64,000 nt of DNA. Origin: an uncultured Paracoccaceae bacterium (GTDB lineage Bacteria; Pseudomonadota; Alphaproteobacteria; Rhodobacterales; Rhodobacteraceae). The notes under the pieces are model-generated. The model was not told where the DNA came from, searched no databases, and saw nothing but the letters and a program-made list of their open reading frames with translations. Position numbers and translations under genes: made by a program. The stretch covers positions 1 through 64,000 of the forward strand of contig CANLDA010000015.1 of assembly GCA_947489325.1 (NCBI GenBank). Direction: 5' to 3'. This document shows positions 27,414 through 35,417 of this stretch, piece by piece (within the stretch, counting starts at the first letter, position 1; every line of letters starts with the position of its first letter).

Positions 27414-28009
27414 TTGATGGACTGAATGTTTCACGTGAAACATTGGATAAATTGGAAAAGCTTCAAGCGCTTCTTCACAAGTGGAATCCAAAAATAAACC
27501 TGGTGGCAAAGTCCACGATTGAGAGTTCTTGGGATAGGCACATCCGAGACTCCATGCAAGTTTATGGCCTTATGAATATGACGAATAAACATTGGGTTGA
27601 TATCGGAAGTGGCGGTGGATTTCCCGGACTTGTTGTTGCGATTATGGGTGAGAATGACCTTTCAAAAGTAACGTTGATCGAAAGTGATCAAAGAAAGTGT
27701 GCGTTTCTTCGAACTGTACTGCGAGAGACGGGGGTTCAAGGTAATGTTATTTCGGAGAGAATTGAAAAAACGCTACCTCAAAACGCAGATATTTTGTCTG
27801 CGCGCGCCTTAGCAAATCTTTCAACCCTTCTAGAATTTGCAGAGCTTCATTTGGCCGAAGATGGCATTTGCATTTTTCCAAAGGGAGAAAATTGGGAAAA
27901 AGAAGTGACAAACGCGCGTAGATCATGGTCATTTTCCATGGAAACTCGTACAAGTTTGACTGATCCAAACGCTGTCATTTTGAAGATTGGAGATCTGAGA
28001 CGTGCCTGA
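27410..28009 (+). CDS. rsmG: 16S rRNA (guanine-N7) methyltransferase RsmG
   Basis: Methylates N7 of G527 (E. coli numbering) in 16S rRNA. The 199-residue protein has the family N-terminus [27 protein letters not shown], the SAM-binding motif [14 protein letters not shown], and [15 protein letters not shown]. The TTG start at 27410 overlaps the mnmG stop (TTGA) and GGGAG lies about 8 bp upstream; no ATG fits. Codons 7-11 (VSRET) are encoded by the second parS site. Confidence 0.95.
   Translation: MIDGLNVSRETLDKLEKLQALLHKWNPKINLVAKSTIESSWDRHIRDSMQVYGLMNMTNKHWVDIGSGGGFPGLVVAIMGENDLSKVTLIESDQRKCAFLRTVLRETGVQGNVISERIEKTLPQNADILSARALANLSTLLEFAELHLAEDGICIFPKGENWEKEVTNARRSWSFSMETRTSLTDPNAVILKIGDLRRA
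27427..27442. other. parS site 2 (ParB-binding palindrome)
   Basis: A second perfect copy of TGTTTCACGTGAAACA, 1884 bp from the first, inside the first codons of rsmG. It is read in a different frame from site 1 and encodes part of NVSRET. ParA and ParB genes follow within 600 bp. Confidence 0.96.
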
Positions 28010-28805
28010 CCCAACCCGTCCAATGGGACCAAAAATCATTGCAGTTGCAAACCAAAAAGGGGGAGTTGGAAAAACAACAACAACCATAAACCTCGCAGCC
28101 GGACTTGTAGAAGAAGGCATGACGGTTCTGTTGGTTGATCTTGATCCGCAAGGCAACGCATCTACAGGCATTGGTGCGGATAATCGCGACACTACGACAT
28201 ATGACCTGTTGCTAGGTGAGGCCGATTTGGCAACTGTTATCCAACCTGCAAGCATTGATGGATTGTCCATTATTCCAGCAACTGTTGATTTGAGTTCGGC
28301 TGATATCGAATTGTATTCAAACGAAAAACGCAGCTTTTTAATGCACGATGCACTGCGCCAAGAAGCGATGGATGCATATAAATTTGATTACATTTTGATT
28401 GATTGTCCACCCAGCTTGAACCTGTTGACGGTCAATGCCATGGTTGCAGCCCATTCGGTTCTGGTTCCCCTGCAAAGTGAATTTTTTGCGTTGGAAGGCT
28501 TATCTCAACTGATGTTGACCATCCGAGAGGTGCGGCAGACCGCCAACTCAAAACTCCGGATAGAAGGGGTTTTGCTAACGATGTTTGATGCGCGTAATAA
28601 TTTGTCTCAGCAAGTAGAACAAGACGCCCGGGAAAACCTTGGGGATCTTGTGTTTGAAACCAAAATTCCGCGCAATGTACGTGTTTCTGAAGCGCCTTCT
28701 TTCGCTCAACCGGTTTTAGATTATGATTCTGCGTCTAAGGGCGCAGAATCATATAGAGCATTGGCCCGAGAACTGTTGACGAAACACGCAAAATCCGCCG
28801 CATAA
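28002..28805 (+). CDS. parA: Chromosome partitioning ATPase ParA
   Basis: A Walker-type ATPase that positions ParB-parS complexes on the nucleoid. The 267-residue protein has the deviant Walker A IAVANQKGGVGKTTTTINLA, the LLVDLDPQGNAST motif, and YILIDCPPSLNLLTVNA. A GTG start at 28002 overlaps the rsmG stop by 8 bp; an ATG at 28023 is an alternative that begins just before the ATPase fold. The N-terminus lacks a DNA-binding helix-turn-helix, as usual for chromosomal ParA. Confidence 0.97.
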   Translation: MPDPTRPMGPKIIAVANQKGGVGKTTTTINLAAGLVEEGMTVLLVDLDPQGNASTGIGADNRDTTTYDLLLGEADLATVIQPASIDGLSIIPATVDLSSADIELYSNEKRSFLMHDALRQEAMDAYKFDYILIDCPPSLNLLTVNAMVAAHSVLVPLQSEFFALEGLSQLMLTIREVRQTANSKLRIEGVLLTMFDARNNLSQQVEQDARENLGDLVFETKIPRNVRVSEAPSFAQPVLDYDSASKGAESYRALARELLTKHAKSAA

Positions 28806-28817
28806 AAGGAAATGAAG

Positions 28818-29699
28818 ATGGCAGAGAAAAAAAGAGGCTTGGGTCGGGGATTGTCTGCGTTGATGGCGGATGTGACTGAAGAGCAAGTTCCGCAAGGCGC
28901 GGCTCCAACAAAAACTGATATCATGGTGCCTATTGAGAAGATTGCACCTAATCCAGATCAACCGCGTAGAGATTTCACTTCAGAGCAGTTGGAGGATTTG
29001 TCCAATTCGATTCGGGAAAAGGGTGTTATTCAACCGCTGATCGTACGTCCTCGTCCTGGTATTGAAGGGGAATATGAAATCGTTGCAGGTGAACGACGTT
29101 GGCGTGCATCCCAAATGGCGCAATTGCATGAATTGCCGGTCTTGGTACGTGATTTCAACGATACAGAGGTTCTTGAAGTTGCGATTATTGAAAATATCCA
29201 ACGTGCAGACCTGAATCCAGTGGAAGAGGCGGCAGGATACAAGCAGTTGATGGATAAGTTTGGCCACACACAAGATATATTGTCCAAAGCGCTTGGAAAA
29301 AGTCGGAGTCACATCGCAAACCTGATGCGTCTTTTGAACCTGCCAGATGATATTCTTGGATTGTTGCGGACTGGTCAAATTAGCGCGGGGCATGCCCGTG
29401 CTTTGATCACATCTGATCATGCACATGAGATTGCAAAGCGTATCGTGGCACAAGGCTTGTCTGTGAGGCAGGTAGAGCAATTGGTTAAAAAGTTTGCTTC
29501 TGGTGAGCTAGACAAGCCAAAGCGTCCAAAACCGCAAAAAGATGCAGACACGCGCGCGCTTGAAGGGGATCTGTCGGCAAACCTGGGAATGAATGTGAAT
29601 ATTGACCACAAACCAGATCAGGAAAATGGTCAGGTTGTCATTAAATACACAAGCATGGAGCAGCTTGACGAAATTTGCCGCATCTTAAGCAGTACATAA
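28818..29699 (+). CDS. parB: Chromosome partitioning protein ParB
   Basis: A parS-binding CTP-dependent clamp. The 293-residue protein has the conserved start MAEKKRGLGRGLSALM, the CTP-binding N-terminal domain with GVIQPLIVRP and AGERRWRAS, the helix-turn-helix with LGKSRSHIANLMRLL, and a C-terminal dimerisation domain. I prefer the ATG at 28818 over 28812 because AAAGGA is 7 bp upstream of the former and only 1 bp from the latter. It follows parA by 12 bp. Confidence 0.97.
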   Translation: MAEKKRGLGRGLSALMADVTEEQVPQGAAPTKTDIMVPIEKIAPNPDQPRRDFTSEQLEDLSNSIREKGVIQPLIVRPRPGIEGEYEIVAGERRWRASQMAQLHELPVLVRDFNDTEVLEVAIIENIQRADLNPVEEAAGYKQLMDKFGHTQDILSKALGKSRSHIANLMRLLNLPDDILGLLRTGQISAGHARALITSDHAHEIAKRIVAQGLSVRQVEQLVKKFASGELDKPKRPKPQKDADTRALEGDLSANLGMNVNIDHKPDQENGQVVIKYTSMEQLDEICRILSST

Positions 29700-29704
29700 A
29701 TCGC

Positions 29705-29730
29705 AAAGGGCAGGGTGTTTCCTGCCCTTT
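29705..29730. terminator. Convergent terminator hairpin after parB
   Basis: A perfect 10-bp stem AAAGGGCAGG (29705-29714) with CCTGCCCTTT (29721-29730) and a 6-nt loop. It sits between the convergent parB and DUF454 genes. The A and T ends of the stem could work in both directions, although no long T tract follows. Confidence 0.65.
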
Positions 29731-30082
29731 ATCCGTTTGGCCGGGTCCAGATAAACAGCAACACGCATGATAGAGTGATGCCTTGTATGATCAGGATAAA
29801 CGGGCGCAGGCCAAGGGCCAAAGAAATCCCAAAAACCAACAGGATAGAGACGGTTGCCCAACGCTTGCCGTTTGGACGTATGGCACCCTGACTTTGCCAG
29901 TCGACAATTGGGGGGCCGAATGTTGGGTGTGATAGCAACCAATGGTGCAGTCGCTCAGAGGAGCGTGCGAAAAAGAATGCGGCAAGCAGAAGCAATGGAA
30001 CGGTTGGCACCAGCGGCAGAATGATCCCGATCAACGCAATGCCAAGAGAGAGAAGCCCAAGTCCAGCCCAAAGGATACGCAT
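29729..30082 (-). CDS. DUF454 (YbaN) family membrane protein
   Basis: A 117-residue protein with about three transmembrane segments and the DUF454 pattern: LGIALIGIILPLVPTVPLLLLAAFFFARSS near the N-terminus, then HHWLLSHPTFGPPIVDW. Function is unknown; members lie in the inner membrane. It starts 1 bp after hemW and is probably cotranscribed with rph-rdgB-hemW. Confidence 0.92.
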   Translation of the reverse strand: MRILWAGLGLLSLGIALIGIILPLVPTVPLLLLAAFFFARSSERLHHWLLSHPTFGPPIVDWQSQGAIRPNGKRWATVSILLVFGISLALGLRPFILIIQGITLSCVLLFIWTRPNG

Positions 30083-31270
30083 CTATTCCACCAACAATTC
30101 TGCGAGTAATGTGTTAAGAACCATACGCCCCTGACGTGTCGCGTAAATGCGGTTTTCCTCAAGGCGGATCATATTGATGTCCTGAAGATGTGCGCACGTG
30201 CTGGAATCAAGGGATCGACCAGAAAGGGCACGCCAGCGATTTAGATCTACGCCTTCGTATAGACGCAGGCCCATCATCATCATTTCGTCTGATTGATCCT
30301 CAAGTGAAAGAGGTGTTGTCACGGATTCGCCATTGCCATCGTTGACGGCCCGAAGCCATCTCTCGGGGTTTTTCCAACATTCAATTGCGGTGCGTTGGCC
30401 ATTCAATGTGAGCCTCCCGTGTGCGCCGGGGCCAATTCCGGCGTAATCTCCGTATCGCCAATAAATCAAGTTGTGGCGGCTTTCAGAGCCTATTTTGGCG
30501 TAGTTAGAGACTTCATAGCCTTCCAATCCTGCTTTGGCACAGATGTCGCCTGTGGCTTGATACATGTCTGCAGCAAGATCATCTTCTGGAAGACCGCGTA
30601 ATCTTCCCTTGGCATAGCGATCGCCGAATGCAGTGCCGGATTCGATTGTCAGTTGATAAAGCGACAGATGATCAATGGTCATGGCGAGGGCTTCGCGCAA
30701 TTCGGCTTGCCAGTCGGCCAATGTTTGATCTTGACGGGCATAGATCAGATCAAAGCTGACCCGATCAAAAGTGGTGCGGGCAATATCAAAGGCAGCGCGG
30801 GCTTCGGAAACTGAATGAATGCGGCCCAGTCTGTGCAAGTCCCGATCATTTAGCGCCTGTATGCCCATGGAAATACGGTTAACACCTCCTTGGCGGTAGG
30901 CGGCGAAACGCCCTGCCTCCACAGAACCAGGGTTGGCCTCTAGTGTGATTTCCATGTCATTGGCGGTGGGCCAGGTCTTATGAATATGTGTCAGTATTTC
31001 TGCTACAATTGCCGGGTCCATCAGGCTTGGTGTACCGCCGCCAAAGAAAATGGAATTCAGAACGCGGCCTTTGGTTTGCAATCCGACGCGGTCAATTTCC
31101 TTAAGGTAGGCACGCAGCCAACGGTTTTGGTCAATGCTGCGTGAAACATGCGAATTGAAATCGCAATAGGGGCATTTGGCCTGACAAAAAGGCCAATGAA
31201 TATAAAGACCAAAGCCCCCGTTTTGCCAATCTTCAGCCAAAGCAACCAGCCAAAAATGCAGCAACGGCAC
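30083..31270 (-). CDS. hemW: Radical SAM heme chaperone HemW
   Basis: A 395-residue radical-SAM protein of the HemN-like family, with FGLYIHWPFCQAKCPYCDFN carrying the CxxxCxxC iron-sulfur motif and the FGGGTPSLM segment. True HemN coproporphyrinogen dehydrogenases differ at the N-terminus, so heme transfer rather than coproporphyrinogen oxidation is the more likely role. The start overlaps rdgB by 38 bp; a later start is possible but would come close to the Fe-S motif. Confidence 0.92.
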   Translation of the reverse strand: MPLLHFWLVALAEDWQNGGFGLYIHWPFCQAKCPYCDFNSHVSRSIDQNRWLRAYLKEIDRVGLQTKGRVLNSIFFGGGTPSLMDPAIVAEILTHIHKTWPTANDMEITLEANPGSVEAGRFAAYRQGGVNRISMGIQALNDRDLHRLGRIHSVSEARAAFDIARTTFDRVSFDLIYARQDQTLADWQAELREALAMTIDHLSLYQLTIESGTAFGDRYAKGRLRGLPEDDLAADMYQATGDICAKAGLEGYEVSNYAKIGSESRHNLIYWRYGDYAGIGPGAHGRLTLNGQRTAIECWKNPERWLRAVNDGNGESVTTPLSLEDQSDEMMMMGLRLYEGVDLNRWRALSGRSLDSSTCAHLQDINMIRLEENRIYATRQGRMVLNTLLAELLVE

Positions 31271-31844
31271 GACCGCGGTGGCTTATTTTATTCTTTTCTA
31301 CGGGATCCAGTTCGGCGCAAGTGACGTCATACCCATCTGGCTGAAACATGGGATCATAGCCAAATCCATGTTCACCGCGAATAGGCCAGACAAGGCTGCC
31401 GGGCATCACACCTTCGAACACTTCATCATGTCCGTCGGGCCATGCGATAACAAGTGTACACCGAAATTGCGCAGTGCGTGGGGCATCGGGGCCAAGGGCG
31501 GTGATTTCACCATTGGCACGTGTCATCGCCATCATGAAGTCACGGCCATTTGGGGTTTCCGCCCAATCAGCGGTGTAGACGCCCGGTGCACCATTTAGGG
31601 CATCAATGCAAATGCCACTGTCGTCGGACAACGCGGGCAGGCCCGTTGCTTTGGCGGCGGCATGCGCTTTAATCCGGGCATTACCGACAAAAGTGTCTTC
31701 GGTCTCGTCGGGTTCCGGCAAATCCATATCGCCGGCCCCCACAATATTCACCCCAAAGGGTGCAAGTATCTCGGCAATCTCATTTAGCTTGCCTTTGTTA
31801 TGGGTGGCCACCAAAAGCCGATCGCCGAGAAACTTTCTGGTCAT
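31233..31844 (-). CDS. rdgB: XTP/dITP diphosphatase (RdgB/HAM1)
   Basis: Removes deaminated purine nucleotides such as dITP and XTP from the pool. The 203-residue protein has [51 protein letters not shown] and GFGYDPMF, all family signatures. It overlaps rph by 4 bp and hemW by 38 bp, so the three are coupled. Confidence 0.97.
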   Translation of the reverse strand: MTRKFLGDRLLVATHNKGKLNEIAEILAPFGVNIVGAGDMDLPEPDETEDTFVGNARIKAHAAAKATGLPALSDDSGICIDALNGAPGVYTADWAETPNGRDFMMAMTRANGEITALGPDAPRTAQFRCTLVIAWPDGHDEVFEGVMPGSLVWPIRGEHGFGYDPMFQPDGYDVTCAELDPVEKNKISHRGRAVAAFLAGCFG

Positions 31845-32554
31845 TTGACAGCTTCCATTTGCAGGGCGGCCAATTCGTCCACGCCTTTTTCAGCAAGATC
31901 CATCAGCTGGTTCATCTGGTCGCGGGAAAAGACAGAGCCTTCGGCGCTCATTTGAACTTCGATCAAGTTTTTGTTGCCAAGCATGATGAAATTGCCGTCA
32001 ACGCCGGCTTCGCTGTCTTCGGGGTAATCCAGATCAAGCACGGGTTGGCCGGCATAGATGCCACAGGATACGGCAGCCACAGGGGTGACCAGAGGATCGG
32101 AAATCACAGCACCGGTTTTCATCAGCTTGTTCACGGCCAAACGCAGAGCAACCCATCCGCCGGTGATTGCGGCACAACGAGTGCCGCCGTCAGCCTGAAT
32201 AACATCACAGTCGATCGTGATCTGGCGTTCACCCAAGGCCACACGATCTACGCCGGCACGTAGGGCGCGACCAATAAGGCGTTGAATTTCCACAGTTCTG
32301 CCACCTTGCTTGCCTGCTGCGGCCTCGCGACGCATACGTGATGTGGTGGAGCGAGGCAGCATGCCGTATTCCGCAGTTACCCAACCCAACCCGGTGCCTT
32401 TTACAAAGGGGGGAACGCGCTCTTCCAAGGTGGCGGTACACAGAACATGGGTATCGCCAACTTTGATCAGGCAAGAGCCTTCGGCGTGTTTCGTAACTCC
32501 GGTTTCAATAGAAACCGAACGCATTTCATTCAACTGACGGCCAGAGGGGCGCAT
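31841..32554 (-). CDS. rph: Ribonuclease PH
   Basis: A phosphorolytic 3'-5' exoribonuclease that trims tRNA 3' ends. The 237-residue chain has [17 protein letters not shown], the [14 protein letters not shown] block, and [15 protein letters not shown]. The ATG at 32554 gives the normal length; a further 19 codons upstream are not family-like. It is the first gene of the leftward unit and is divergent from hrcA, with about 110 bp between. Confidence 0.97.
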   Translation of the reverse strand: MRPSGRQLNEMRSVSIETGVTKHAEGSCLIKVGDTHVLCTATLEERVPPFVKGTGLGWVTAEYGMLPRSTTSRMRREAAAGKQGGRTVEIQRLIGRALRAGVDRVALGERQITIDCDVIQADGGTRCAAITGGWVALRLAVNKLMKTGAVISDPLVTPVAAVSCGIYAGQPVLDLDYPEDSEAGVDGNFIMLGNKNLIEVQMSAEGSVFSRDQMNQLMDLAEKGVDELAALQMEAVK

Positions 32555-32668
32555 GATCTTATCCTTTATTTGCTTGGCCTTTCGATACAGCCCCGCAGGT
32601 CCCTTGTGCAACCCCGATTGACCTTTTGGTCAGAGCCTCTTTAATGGTGATAGTGATAAGTGAAAGAC

Positions 32669-33736
32669 ATGACAGAACAAGCACGCATCTTTGGTGAAAT
32701 GAATGATCGCTCTCGCGAGGTGTTTCGTCGAGTGGTCGAAGGGTATCTGGAAACCGGAGACCCAATGGGGTCACGAACCCTGACGCGCACCTTATCGGAA
32801 AAGGTAAGCGCTGCGACCATTCGCAATGTGATGCAAGATCTCGAATATTTAGGGTTATTGAATTCCCCACATGTCAGCGCAGGGCGCATTCCCACGCAGA
32901 TGGGGTTGCGGATGTTCGTTGATGGGTTGTTAGAGGTAGATGACCTAGGGCGCGAAGATCAGCAAAAGCTGGACGCGACCCTTGCAGGTGATGCCCCTAC
33001 TGATGTGGCCGGGATGTTGGATCGCGTTGGATCGGCCCTGTCCGGAGTGACGCAAGGGGCATCTTTGGTGTTGGCACCCAAACATGAATCCCCCATCAAA
33101 CATATTGAGTTTGTCAGCCTTGCCCATGATCGCGCCTTAGTGGTGTTGGTGATGGCGGACGGTCACGTGGAAAACCGACTGTTCACCCCGCCACCCGGAC
33201 AAACGCCCAGTTCCATGCGCGAGGCGGCGAATTTTCTAAATTCCCTGATCGAAGGGAAAACACTGTCGGAATTGCAAACGGTGATTCGCGCAGAGATCAC
33301 CCAGAGGCGACAGGAAATCGATACGTTGTCCCATGCATTGATCGAAAGTGGCATGGCGATTTGGGCAGGGGATGGTGATAATCAAGAGCGCCTGATTGTG
33401 CGGGGACGTGCCAATTTGCTTGAAGGAGAGCAAGAAGAGGCGGATCTGGAACGCATTCGCTCGTTGTTTGATGATCTGGAACGCAAACGTGATATCGCAG
33501 ATTTCCTTGAATTGGCTGATCAGGGTGATGGTGTGCGCATTTTTATTGGTTCTGAGAACAAACTTTTCTCACTTTCGGGTTCCTCTTTGGTGGTGTCTTC
33601 CTATATGAACTCTGATCGAAAGATTGTGGGTGCTGTCGGGGTTATTGGTCCAAAGCGCCTGAACTATGGACGGATTGTGCCCATTGTAAATTACACGGCA
33701 CAGCTGGTTGGAAAGATGATTTCTGATCAGGGTTAG
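32669..33736 (+). CDS. hrcA: Heat-inducible transcription repressor HrcA
   Basis: The repressor of class I heat-shock genes through CIRCE operators. The 355-residue protein has the N-terminal winged helix (FRRVVEGYLETGDPMGSRTL, SAATIRNVMQDLEYLGLL, HVSAGRIPTQMGLRMFVD) and the C-terminal GAF-like domain. The ATG at 32669 is chosen over a GTG at 32660. No CIRCE inverted repeat was found upstream, so hrcA itself may not be autoregulated this way. grpE follows after 9 bp. Confidence 0.96.
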   Translation: MTEQARIFGEMNDRSREVFRRVVEGYLETGDPMGSRTLTRTLSEKVSAATIRNVMQDLEYLGLLNSPHVSAGRIPTQMGLRMFVDGLLEVDDLGREDQQKLDATLAGDAPTDVAGMLDRVGSALSGVTQGASLVLAPKHESPIKHIEFVSLAHDRALVVLVMADGHVENRLFTPPPGQTPSSMREAANFLNSLIEGKTLSELQTVIRAEITQRRQEIDTLSHALIESGMAIWAGDGDNQERLIVRGRANLLEGEQEEADLERIRSLFDDLERKRDIADFLELADQGDGVRIFIGSENKLFSLSGSSLVVSSYMNSDRKIVGAVGVIGPKRLNYGRIVPIVNYTAQLVGKMISDQG

Positions 33737-33745
33737 AGGTGAAAA

Positions 33746-34306
33746 ATGGCAGAGCGGAAAGAAAACGATTTTCTGGATGACCTCGCAGAGGCTGAAGCAG
33801 AAGAATTCGCGCAAGACTTGGAAGAGCTGGATGCAGAAGCGATTGAGCTGGACGAGTTGCGCGCAGAGCGCGATGAGCTGAAAGATCGCTGGATGCGTGC
33901 GCTTGCTGATGCGGAAAATGCGCGCAAACGTGGCGACAGGGCGCGTCGTGATGCAGAACAATACGGTGGCACAAAACTGGCGCGCGATATGCTGCCGGTG
34001 TTTGATAACATGAAGCGTGCGGTCGAAACGATCACTCAAGATCAGCGCGAGGCATCTGCCGCCTTGATTGAAGGGATTGAGCTGACCATGCGTGAATTGC
34101 TGAACACCTTCAAAAAACACGGGATTGAATTGATTTCGCCAGAGGTTGGTGATCGATTTGATCCCAATGTACATGAGGCGATGTTTGAGGCACCCGTGCC
34201 CAACACCAAATCAGGTGACATCATTCAGGTGTCTGCTGAGGGATTCATGTTGTACGATCGTCTGCTGCGCCCGGCACAGGTCGGTGTGTCGTCCAATCCC
34301 GGTTAA
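33746..34306 (+). CDS. grpE: Nucleotide exchange factor GrpE
   Basis: Releases ADP from DnaK. The 186-residue protein has a long acidic coiled-coil N-terminus (about 1-60), the LKDRWMRALADAENARKR segment, and the C-terminal beta domain with FDPNVHEAMFEAPVPN and GYMLYDRLLRPAQVGV-like residues. It is cotranscribed with hrcA and followed by a strong hairpin. dnaK and dnaJ are not in the window. Confidence 0.97.
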   Translation: MAERKENDFLDDLAEAEAEEFAQDLEELDAEAIELDELRAERDELKDRWMRALADAENARKRGDRARRDAEQYGGTKLARDMLPVFDNMKRAVETITQDQREASAALIEGIELTMRELLNTFKKHGIELISPEVGDRFDPNVHEAMFEAPVPNTKSGDIIQVSAEGFMLYDRLLRPAQVGVSSNPG

Positions 34307-34331
34307 ACAAACACGCATTTCGTGGTACAAG

Positions 34332-34358
34332 GCCCTCAACAACTGTTGAGGGCTTTTT
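34332..34358 (+). terminator. Terminator of hrcA-grpE that contains the next gene's ribosome-binding site
   Basis: A perfect 9-bp stem GCCCTCAAC (34332-34340) with GTTGAGGGC (34345-34353), loop AACT, then TTTTT directly followed by the ATG of the TPM gene at 34359. The only ribosome-binding-like sequence for that ATG is GAGGG inside the 3' arm. Confidence 0.9.
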
Positions 34359-35414
34359 ATGTTCAAACGATTGATTTCGGCGATACTGTTTTTCTTTTGT
34401 CTCACTATTTCTGCAAATGCCCAAAACTACCCTGATTACACCGAGCCTTACGTCAATGATTTTGCGGCCATTCTGCCACAGGAAATAGAGCAATCCATTC
34501 GGGAAAATCTGACGGAATTGCGTGATCGTAAAGGAATAGAATTTACGGTCGTGACGATTCAAAACATGTCGGATTATGGCTATTCTGGCGCGATCGAACC
34601 TTTCGCTACAGGGCTGTTCAATTATTGGGGCATTGGTGATGCCTCGCGCAATGATGGCGTTATGATGCTTGTGTCGCGCTATGATCGTGAAATGCGGATT
34701 GAGGTTGGGTCGGGCTATGGCTTGACCAAAAATGCGCCGATGAAGCGCATTATTGAGCGAACCATTATTCCATATTTTCGGGATGAGAATTATCCCAAGG
34801 GAATCGAGCGTGGTGTTGAGGAAGTAATATATGAACTTACTGGCAGCTATCCCGGGGAATATGATGCCTCGGCAGGTCAGAAGGCATTTAACCGTGCAGG
34901 ACGATTTCTAAGTTGGCTTGGAGATTGGATTTACGTCATTTTGGCGCCATTGATGTATTTCCCTGTCAGGGCCCATCGACGCTGGCGTCGAAATCGCCCC
35001 CGCATTTGCCCGGTTGATGGATCAAAAATGCATCGATTGGATGAGGTATGGGACGACAATCATCTACAAAAAGGACAAATCACCGAAGAACAGTTAAAGA
35101 GCGTTGACTATGATGTTTGGCAATGCGCGCAATGTGACCATGTAACGGTCGAGGCCTATAAAGCGTGGTTTTCACAATATGGGGCTTGTCGATCCTGCGG
35201 ATTCAAAACATTGCAAGGCACCACCACAATTTTGGATCATGCGACGACATCCTCAACAGGTATGAAACGTGTTGATTACGAATGTCACCATTGCAACGAC
35301 ACATATTCCGTCAAAAAGATTATTCCAAAGAAATCCAAAAGCTCTTCTTCCTCGGGCGGGAGTTCTTTTGGGGGTGGATCGTCATCTGGCGGGGGCGCTT
35401 CTGGGTCTTGGTAA
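34359..35414 (+). CDS. TPM-domain exported protein with glycine/serine-rich tail
   Basis: A 351-residue protein with a signal peptide (about 1-21, cleavage after ANA), a TPM domain (about 25-165: YVNDFAAILPQEIEQSI, GIEFTVVTIQNM, RYDREMRIEVGSGYG), a hydrophobic segment (about 186-204), then a cysteine-rich stretch with several CxxC pairs. The C-terminus is a low-complexity SSSSGGSSFGGGSSSGGG tail. TPM proteins are membrane-anchored with an extracytoplasmic domain; the exact role is unsettled. The CxxC pairs suggest zinc ribbons on the far side of the second membrane segment. Translation start lies within the grpE terminator. Confidence 0.9.
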   Translation: MFKRLISAILFFFCLTISANAQNYPDYTEPYVNDFAAILPQEIEQSIRENLTELRDRKGIEFTVVTIQNMSDYGYSGAIEPFATGLFNYWGIGDASRNDGVMMLVSRYDREMRIEVGSGYGLTKNAPMKRIIERTIIPYFRDENYPKGIERGVEEVIYELTGSYPGEYDASAGQKAFNRAGRFLSWLGDWIYVILAPLMYFPVRAHRRWRRNRPRICPVDGSKMHRLDEVWDDNHLQKGQITEEQLKSVDYDVWQCAQCDHVTVEAYKAWFSQYGACRSCGFKTLQGTTTILDHATTSSTGMKRVDYECHHCNDTYSVKKIIPKKSKSSSSSGGSSFGGGSSSGGGASGSW

Positions 35415-35417
35415 TTC

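Noticed and set aside
31141-31149. GTGAAACA half-site within hemW
   Set aside because: Single arm only and inside a coding region; no palindrome.
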